Of a stretch of DNA of 16,788 bases, positions 12,305-16,788 are shown piece by piece. A program made the position numbers and the translations under genes. Each line of letters begins with the position of its first letter. The first letter of the stretch is position 1. Where the stretch lies: positions 1-16,788 of the forward strand of contig JANOET010000309.1 of assembly GCA_031413415.1 (NCBI GenBank), given 5' to 3'. The stretch is from UBA668 sp031413415. Lineage in GTDB: Bacteria > Actinomycetota > Acidimicrobiia > Acidimicrobiales > Ilumatobacteraceae. A model generated the notes under the pieces. That model did not search any database and had not been told where the DNA came from. It was given only the letters and a program-made list of their open reading frames with translations.

Positions 12305-14680
12305 ATGGCCGAGACGTTCATCCCGGATCCGGCACGCGGGCTGAACTCGGCCGAGGTCGCAGATCGCGTCGCCCGTGGGCTCACCAACGACGTGCCGAAG
12401 GCTCCCACCCGCACCGTTCGCCAGATCATTCAGAGCAACGTCCTCACGCCGATCAACTTCGTGGTCGGCGCGCTGGCCGCGCTGGTCATCCTGGCCGGCT
12501 CACCGAAGAACGCGCTCTTCGCCGGAGTCATCGTCTTCAACAGCGTCATCGGCGTGTACCAGGAGCTGCGCGCCAAGAAGGTGCTCGACCAGCTCAGCGT
12601 CGTCAACGCACCCAGGGCGCATGCGGTTCGTAACGGCGAGGTCGTCGAATTGCAGGTGCACGAGCTGGTGCAGGACGACGTCGTCGAGCTGCGCGCCGGG
12701 GTGCAGGTGGTCGCCGACGGCACCATCCTCACCCACGACAACCTCGAGATCGACGAGTCGCTGCTCACCGGAGAGGCCGACCCCGTGGTGAAGACCGACG
12801 GCTCCGAAGTGCTCAGCGGCAGCGCGGTGGTCGCCGGCACGGGCCGAATGGTCGTCACCAAGGTGGGCGCCGAGAACTACGCAGCGAAGCTCGCCGAAGA
12901 GGCCCGGCGCTTCACGCTCGTCAACTCGGCCCTGCGCAACGACGTCAACCGCATCGTCACCTGGGTCGGCTACCTCATCATTCCCGTCGGTCTGCTGCTC
13001 GCATCCAGCCAGTTCTTCCGCCGCGACTCCGGGTGGCAGGACGCGATCATCAGCACCGTCGCCGGCCTCGTGGGCATGGTGCCCGAGGGTCTGGTGCTCC
13101 TCACCAGCGTCGCGTTCTTCGTCGGTGTCGTCCGGCTCGCACAGCAACGTTGCCTGGTGCAGGAACTTCCAGCGATCGAAGTGCTGGCCCGGGTCGACGT
13201 GCTCTGTGCCGACAAGACCGGCACCATCACCGAGGGTGCGCTCGAGGTCGCCGAGATCGAGCGGCTCGCCGGTCACGACACGCTCGACGTCGAGTCGGCA
13301 CTCGCTTCGCTCGCCCACCTCGACCCAGATCCCAATGCCACCTCCAGCGCGCTCAAGGCGCACTACGCCGCGGCCCCCGCATGGCAGGTCACCGGGCGCG
13401 TGCCGTTCTCATCGGGTCGCAAGTGGAGCGCGATGAGTTTCGGCGAACAGGGCAACTGGATCCTCGGGGCTCCCGAGAACGTGCTCACCACCCGCTTCGC
13501 GGGCGAGCTGCAACAGCAGGTCGAAGCGCATGCCGCCAACGGCAGCCGCGTGCTGGTGCTCGCCACCACCTCCACACCGTTCATCGATGGCGAAGCCACC
13601 TTGCCCGAGGTCGAGCCGGTCGCGCTGGTGCTGCTCGACGACATCGTGCGCGCCGACGCGCCCGCGACCCTGCGCTACTTCGCCGACCAGGGTGTCACCG
13701 TCAAGGTCATCAGCGGCGACAACAACGTCACCGTGGGCGCGGTGGCGCGGCGCGCTGGGCTCGACGGCTGGGAATCGAACATCAACGCCACCACGCTCCC
13801 CGCCGACGACACTCCCGAGTTCGCCGCCGCGGTCCACGCGAACACGGTGTTCGGCCGGGTCACGCCGCACCAGAAACGATCCATGGTGAAGGCGCTGCAG
13901 GCGCAGGGGCACGTCGTCGCGATGACCGGCGACGGCGTCAACGACGTGCTCGCGCTGAAGGACAGCGATTGCGGCATCGCGATGGCATCGGGCAGTGAAG
14001 CAACCCGCGCGGTGGCGCAGTTGGTGTTGCTCGACTCGAACTTCTCCGCACTGCCCCGGGTGGTGGCCGAGGGACGCCGGGTCATCCACAACATCGAACG
14101 AGTCGCCAGCCTGTTCCTCGCCAAGACGGTCTACTCGGTGGTGCTCAGCCTGCTCACCGGCGTCTTTGCGTTCGCCTATCCGTTGCAGCCCATCCACCTC
14201 ACGCTGCTCAGCTGGCTCACCATCGGCACGCCGGCGTTCTTCCTCGCGCTCGAGCCCAACGACCAGCGCGTCGAGGAAGGCTTCCTGCAGCGCGTGCTCG
14301 GACGCGCCATCCCCGCGGGTGTGGTCATCGCCGCCTCCACGATGAGCGTCTTCTCCATCGCCCAACTCGACCAGTCCATCGACGCCGAGCACGCGCGGAC
14401 GGTCGCCGTGCTCGCCGCCGGCATCGTCGCACTGATGAACCTCGCCCGTGTGTCCATGCCCTGGAACCCGCTGCGCATCTCGCTGGTCGTCGTGATGAGC
14501 AGCCTGTTCGTGCTCGCGTTCGTCCTTCCGGTGGGACGGCGCATCTTCGACCTGCCGCTCACCGAGTGGTGGGCATACGGCCTCGCAGTGGCGTTCGGAC
14601 TCATCGCCTGGCCGTTGCTGGTGCTCGGCAGCCAGGTCAGCCAGTTTGTGCACGAGCGCCGACTAACATCGCACGCATGA
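12305..14680 (+). CDS. ctpE: CtpE-like cation (probably Ca2+) transporting P-type ATPase
   Basis: This 791-residue P-type ATPase lacks N-terminal metal-binding domains. Motifs in order are the actuator LTGEA (154-158), M4 MVPEGL (258-263), phosphorylation site D303 in DKTGTIT, nucleotide-binding KWSAMSF (373-379), VKVISGDN (466-473), and hinge TGDGVNDVLALKD (541-553). Membrane helices lie near 48-64, 70-86, 218-236, 247-275 and a C-terminal set from about 595. Long stretches recall Mycobacterium tuberculosis CtpE (NDVPKAPTRTVRQIIQSNV, NLEIDESLLTGEADP, CLVQELPAIEVLARVDVLCADKTGT), which is reported to take up calcium. No CPC motif is present, which argues against heavy-metal export. The ion is inferred from homology. 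The stop overlaps the peroxidase start as ATGA. The start is leaderless-like. Confidence 0.9.
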   Translation: MAETFIPDPARGLNSAEVADRVARGLTNDVPKAPTRTVRQIIQSNVLTPINFVVGALAALVILAGSPKNALFAGVIVFNSVIGVYQELRAKKVLDQLSVVNAPRAHAVRNGEVVELQVHELVQDDVVELRAGVQVVADGTILTHDNLEIDESLLTGEADPVVKTDGSEVLSGSAVVAGTGRMVVTKVGAENYAAKLAEEARRFTLVNSALRNDVNRIVTWVGYLIIPVGLLLASSQFFRRDSGWQDAIISTVAGLVGMVPEGLVLLTSVAFFVGVVRLAQQRCLVQELPAIEVLARVDVLCADKTGTITEGALEVAEIERLAGHDTLDVESALASLAHLDPDPNATSSALKAHYAAAPAWQVTGRVPFSSGRKWSAMSFGEQGNWILGAPENVLTTRFAGELQQQVEAHAANGSRVLVLATTSTPFIDGEATLPEVEPVALVLLDDIVRADAPATLRYFADQGVTVKVISGDNNVTVGAVARRAGLDGWESNINATTLPADDTPEFAAAVHANTVFGRVTPHQKRSMVKALQAQGHVVAMTGDGVNDVLALKDSDCGIAMASGSEATRAVAQLVLLDSNFSALPRVVAEGRRVIHNIERVASLFLAKTVYSVVLSLLTGVFAFAYPLQPIHLTLLSWLTIGTPAFFLALEPNDQRVEEGFLQRVLGRAIPAGVVIAASTMSVFSIAQLDQSIDAEHARTVAVLAAGIVALMNLARVSMPWNPLRISLVVVMSSLFVLAFVLPVGRRIFDLPLTEWWAYGLAVAFGLIAWPLLVLGSQVSQFVHERRLTSHA
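14664..14669 (+). promoter_or_regulatory. Candidate internal -10 element (TAACAT) for the peroxidase gene
   Basis: TAACAT lies inside the last codons of the ATPase gene and ends 7 bases before the peroxidase ATG at 14677. It fits the TANNNT-N7-start pattern of other genes here. It would let the peroxidase be made from its own leaderless message in addition to read-through from the ATPase. Confidence 0.42.
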
Positions 14681-15144
14681 GCCACCTCTACGACTTCACC
14701 ATGAAGTCCATCACGGGTGAGGACGTGTCCCTCGCGGCGTACCGCGACAAGGTCCTCCTCATCGTCAACGTCGCCAGTTTTTGAGGCCTCACCGGCCAGT
14801 ACGCAGGTCTGCGTGCGCTCCACGACGAATTGTCCCCACAGGGCTTCGCGGTCCTCGCCTTTCCGTGCAACCAGTTCGGTGCACAAGAACCCGGCACCGA
14901 CGCCGAGATCCTCGAGTTCGCGACATCGAAGTACGGCGCCACCTTCCCGATGTTCTCGAAGATCGACGTCAACGGCGAGGGTGCCTGCGAGTTGTACGCC
15001 TGGCTGCGTGAGCAGACCGGCGACGACGACATCAGCTGGAACTTCGAGAAGTTCATCATCGGCCGCGATGGTGCCGTCGTCGAGCGCTGCAGCCCGATGG
15101 TGACACCCGAACAGATTGCGCCGAAGGTGGCCGCGATTCTCTGA
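14677..15144 (+). CDS. Glutathione-peroxidase-family selenoprotein (in-frame TGA = Sec36)
   Basis: Read with TGA at 14782-14784 as selenocysteine, this is a complete 155-residue GPx-fold thiol/seleno-peroxidase, the normal bacterial length. The TGA falls exactly at the peroxidatic Cys/Sec of the family (NVASF-U36-GLTGQY). Downstream, in the same frame, are the other tetrad residues: Q66 in AFPCNQFG, and W121 and N122 in WNFEKF. C64 follows the usual pattern. Both halves align to the family without a gap, and the second half has no good start or ribosome binding site of its own. A SECIS-like hairpin follows the TGA. It should reduce H2O2 or lipid hydroperoxides in the cytosol, with thioredoxin or another thiol as donor; the donor is not visible. 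The ATG overlaps the ATPase stop. Alternatives are a TGC/TGT-to-TGA mutation or sequencing error. SelA/B/C/D would be needed elsewhere in the genome. Confidence 0.87.
14782..14784 (+). other. Selenocysteine codon (TGA) at the peroxidatic position
   Basis: Codon 36 of the peroxidase frame is TGA where relatives have Cys or Sec. It is preceded by TTT (Phe), an unusual codon in this GC-rich window, and followed by GGC (Gly), matching the invariant U/C-G-L-T order. It lies within the palindrome TGAGGCCTCA (14782-14791). Confidence 0.83.
14799..14816 (+). promoter_or_regulatory. Bacterial SECIS-like hairpin after the Sec codon
   Basis: Six pairs (14799-14804 with 14811-14816, one G-U) close a six-base loop AGGTCT (14805-14810). 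The loop starts 20 bases after the TGA, inside the range generally accepted for bacterial SECIS elements, and carries the required G/U-rich apex. As I remember the E. coli fdhF element, its upper part is also GC-AGGUCU-GC, so ten bases are identical. The fdhF stem has a bulged U below the GC pairs that is not obvious here. SelB would bind this loop to deliver Sec-tRNA. Confidence 0.72.
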
Positions 15145-15152
15145 GCCGGCGA

Positions 15153-15158
15153 TACTCT
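15153..15158 (+). promoter_or_regulatory. Candidate -10 element (TACTCT) for the orphan gene at 15209
   Basis: TACTCT fits TANNNT nine bases after the peroxidase stop. Transcription would begin near 15165, giving a leader of about 44 bases that contains a clear ribosome binding site. No strong -35 element is seen. Confidence 0.33.
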
Positions 15159-15187
15159 CGGCGCTGACGGCTTCCCCCGGAACATCC

Positions 15188-15204
15188 ACCTCGTTTCGGG
15201 AGGT
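15188..15204 (+). promoter_or_regulatory. Ribosome binding site with a possible masking hairpin
   Basis: GGGAGG at 15198-15203 is a strong Shine-Dalgarno site five bases before the ATG at 15209. ACCTC (15188-15192) can pair with GAGGT (15200-15204) across a seven-base loop, covering the site. Five pairs give only modest stability. Confidence 0.4.
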
Positions 15205-15208
15205 CCCC

Positions 15209-15730
15209 ATGTCGTTCGCTCCGCGTCTTCGGCTGCCCCGCCGCCGGCAGCCCCTGCTCTCACTGCACTCGTGCGATCACGAGTGGTTCGTCTACGTCCC
15301 CGATCCCGACGCACCGCTCTCAGTCGCTGGGTTCGGCGACGCGGTGTCGCTGGCGCTGGACATCGCCGACCTGTTGCCGGCGCGCCACGAGGTGCTCGTG
15401 CTGCTCGACGAGCACCGCCAGATCTCTGCCATGCTGCTCGACCCGCCCGCCGAGGTGGGGCTGTTCGTCGGCCTGCACACGCCTCCCGGTCTGGAGGTGC
15501 CGTTCTGCCAGACGCTCGCCATGGTCCTGCAGGACCGCCTCGCCGGCGGTCCGCCCACCGAGTCCGATCGTCGCGGCTACCACGCCCTGCGCCGCATGCA
15601 CATGGCCCAGGGGTTGTTGTTGCTCGACGTGCTCGTGTCCGACGGCGATTCGGTGCGCAGCCTGGCGATCGGCTGCGACCCCGACCCGATCTGGTTCGAC
15701 GAGTTCCCCGTGGATCTGACGAACGAGTGA
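15209..15730 (+). CDS. Uncharacterised 173-residue cytosolic protein
   Basis: I do not recognise a named family. The protein starts with a basic stretch (PRLRLPRRRQP), then a region with H20, C22 and H24 (LHSCDHEW). A core alternates strands and helices (FGDAVSLALDIADLLPARHEVLVLLDEHRQISAMLLDPP). The helical second half has one more His (HALRRMH) and ends in an acidic tail (DEFPVDLTNE). There is no signal peptide or membrane helix. The VLVLLDEHRQISAML strand-turn-strand slightly recalls RadC/JAB-like folds, but the metal-binding HxH...D set is not complete, so I do not assign it. The start is well supported by GGGAGG five bases upstream. It follows the peroxidase by 64 bases on the same strand, probably with its own promoter. 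Confidence 0.75.
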   Translation: MSFAPRLRLPRRRQPLLSLHSCDHEWFVYVPDPDAPLSVAGFGDAVSLALDIADLLPARHEVLVLLDEHRQISAMLLDPPAEVGLFVGLHTPPGLEVPFCQTLAMVLQDRLAGGPPTESDRRGYHALRRMHMAQGLLLLDVLVSDGDSVRSLAIGCDPDPIWFDEFPVDLTNE

Positions 15731-15748
15731 CCGATGTCATCTTTCAAT

Positions 15749-15772
15749 TGAGTGGTCACGCGCTCACACTCA
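15749..15772 (+). terminator. Weak stem-loop after the orphan gene
   Basis: TGAGTG (15749-15754) pairs with CACTCA (15767-15772) across 12 bases, 19 bases after the stop at 15730. The stem is short and has no T tract, so terminator function is uncertain. Nothing else is evident in the 131-base gap to the next gene. Confidence 0.25.
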
Positions 15773-15861
15773 GTGCTTGAGGGCGTCGGGAGGCCCCGGC
15801 GAGAACATCGGGAATCACACCGAGTCGCCAGGCCACCGATGCGGCGGAAAGAGAGCACGCC

Positions 15862-16788
15862 ATGGGCGGACTTCGATTTCTTCGGTGTGTCGGCAATGCC
15901 GTCCCGGTGGCGATGATGGTGACAGCGATCACCATCATGGCCCCCGCCGCAGCGCCACGTGCGCAGGCCCTCGGTGGTGGCGACACGCAATGGAGCCCGG
16001 TCGATCTGCCGTGCACCGTGCCCTGTTCGTTCACCGGCGAGAACACCGGGGCGGGCCTGTCCGGCTTCCCCGTCGGGACCGCCGTGAACGAACACGCCAC
16101 CTGGTGGATCTTCGAGGCGACGGTGACCACCAGCCACACCGCCCGGGCCACGAGCGTGGCACCGACGGCATGGCGGAACACGCTGGTGCTCACCGACCTC
16201 GACGGCAACGTGCTGACGAGCGACGACGACACCTTCGGTCGCGGGGCCACCGTGTCGGCATCGCTCGTCGCCGGCAACTGGTACCTGCTCGCACTCGCGG
16301 GACACGACGCGTCGGCGCAGGGCACCGCGACCATCACGATCGAGACGGGCACGCCCGACGCACCGGTCGACGTCACTGCAGCGCCGCGGACGGGCGCGGC
16401 GCTGCTGGCGTGGACCGAGCCGGACGACCACGGCGTCGCGATCGTCGAGTACCGGGTACGCGTGAACGGGAGCACGTCGTACACCGCGGTGCCTACGCCG
16501 GCCAGCAGTACCACCATCGCCGACCTGACGATCGGCACACCCGTGACGTTCGACGTCACCGCCGTCAACGCGCAGGGCGAAAGCGCGCGCTCGCTGACCA
16601 CCACGACAACGCCCTACGGAACCACATCGGTGACGGTGAGCTTCGCTCCCATGCCGATCGCCTACCCGGAGTTGCTAACGGTCACGGCCACAGTCAGTTC
16701 GCAAGTACCAGTGAACGGGGGTGTCGTCACCATCCGAAGGAACGGGCTGTCGTTGGGAGACTTTGCGGTCGTGGCAGGTGCGGCCACT
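15862..16788 (+). CDS. Secreted multi-domain beta protein with Fn3 and Ig-like domains (runs off the right edge)
   Basis: The frame is open from the ATG at 15862 to the edge, 309 codons, with GAGAG (15851-15855) upstream. Residues 1-36 are a Sec signal peptide (basic start, VPVAMMVTAITIMAPAA core, AQA cleavage). Residues 40-162 form a beta-rich domain (WWIFEATVTTSHTARATSVAP, LVLTDLDGNVL, GNWYLLALAG) resembling the pre-peptidase or DVUA-like sandwich of extracellular proteins, with C51 and C55 near its start. Residues 166-252 are a fibronectin type III domain (PDAPVDVTAAPRTGAALLAW, VEYRVRVNG, VTFDVTAVNAQGES). From 254 a bacterial Ig-like repeat begins (SVTVSFAPMPIAYPELLTVTATV, GGVVTIRRNG). It is probably a cell-surface or secreted adhesin or cargo protein. 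The C-terminal anchor and any enzyme domain lie outside the window. Confidence 0.82.
   Translation, partial: MGGLRFLRCVGNAVPVAMMVTAITIMAPAAAPRAQALGGGDTQWSPVDLPCTVPCSFTGENTGAGLSGFPVGTAVNEHATWWIFEATVTTSHTARATSVAPTAWRNTLVLTDLDGNVLTSDDDTFGRGATVSASLVAGNWYLLALAGHDASAQGTATITIETGTPDAPVDVTAAPRTGAALLAWTEPDDHGVAIVEYRVRVNGSTSYTAVPTPASSTTIADLTIGTPVTFDVTAVNAQGESARSLTTTTTPYGTTSVTVSFAPMPIAYPELLTVTATVSSQVPVNGGVVTIRRNGLSLGDFAVVAGAAT

Noticed and set aside
13409..14653. A 414-residue minus-strand open frame opposite the P-type ATPase
   Set aside because: It is antisense to conserved ATPase motifs and has no recognisable domain or start signal.
14677..14784. Peroxidase gene read as a truncated pseudogene ending at TGA 14782-14784
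   Set aside because: The stop falls exactly on the catalytic codon, the frame and all later motifs are intact, and a SECIS-like hairpin follows. A random nonsense mutation would rarely meet all three conditions.
14782..14791. Palindrome TGAGGCCTCA overlapping the Sec codon
   Set aside because: It has no loop, so it cannot form a hairpin as RNA; it is probably incidental to Sec-Gly-Leu coding. It is noted only because it includes the TGA.

Overview
The window is GC-rich, and its codons mostly end in G or C. Its gene set points to a high-GC actinobacterium: a CtpE-like P-type ATPase, a PPOX/F420-type split-barrel protein, an MpaB-type oxygenase, an ECF sigma/anti-sigma pair and many apparently leaderless genes. 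An Acidimicrobiia-like lineage such as Ilumatobacteraceae is my best guess. That placement is inference; no rRNA or other marker is present. I see no insertion sequence, phage, CRISPR or tRNA. No stretch over 300 bases lacks a gene; the longest gaps are about 115 to 140 bases.

Layout. 1-503 (minus): a NifU-C-like Fe-S protein, then the start of a lipoprotein that runs off the left edge. 640-1212 (plus): a GNAT acetyltransferase, separated by a strong hairpin from a small secreted protein (1275-1778, minus). 1894-3113 (plus): an ECF sigma factor and its membrane zinc-binding anti-sigma factor, overlapping at ATGA. 3150-6443 (minus): a large cyclase-ATPase-helical-repeat regulator, transcribed divergently from a SAM methyltransferase (6504-7388) and an MpaB-type oxygenase (7423-8661). 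8802-10961 (plus): a secreted subtilisin-like protease. 10994-12273 (minus): a PPOX split-barrel gene and an overlapping kinase-fold-like orphan. 12305-15144 (plus): a CtpE-like Ca2+ ATPase overlapping a glutathione peroxidase gene. 15209-15730: an orphan cytosolic protein. 15862 to the right edge: a secreted Ig/fibronectin-type protein.

Main discovery. The glutathione peroxidase reading frame contains an in-frame TGA at 14782-14784, exactly where the family has its catalytic Cys/Sec (context NVASF-U-GLT). Twenty bases later lies a hairpin with apical loop AGGUCU closed by GC/GC. As I recall it, the decanucleotide GCAGGUCUGC is identical to the core of the E. coli fdhF SECIS element. This is most simply a selenoprotein, which ordinary gene calling would split into a 35-residue stub and an N-terminally truncated remainder. 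It shares an ATGA junction with the Ca2+ ATPase.

Other points. Several genes have a TANNNT hexamer 6 to 7 bases before the start codon, which fits leaderless transcription. In three divergent gene pairs the opposing -10 elements overlap or nearly touch. The cyclase domain keeps its metal and purine residues but has Ile in place of the transition-state Asn. The orphan beside the PPOX gene carries a degenerate kinase-like residue pattern.
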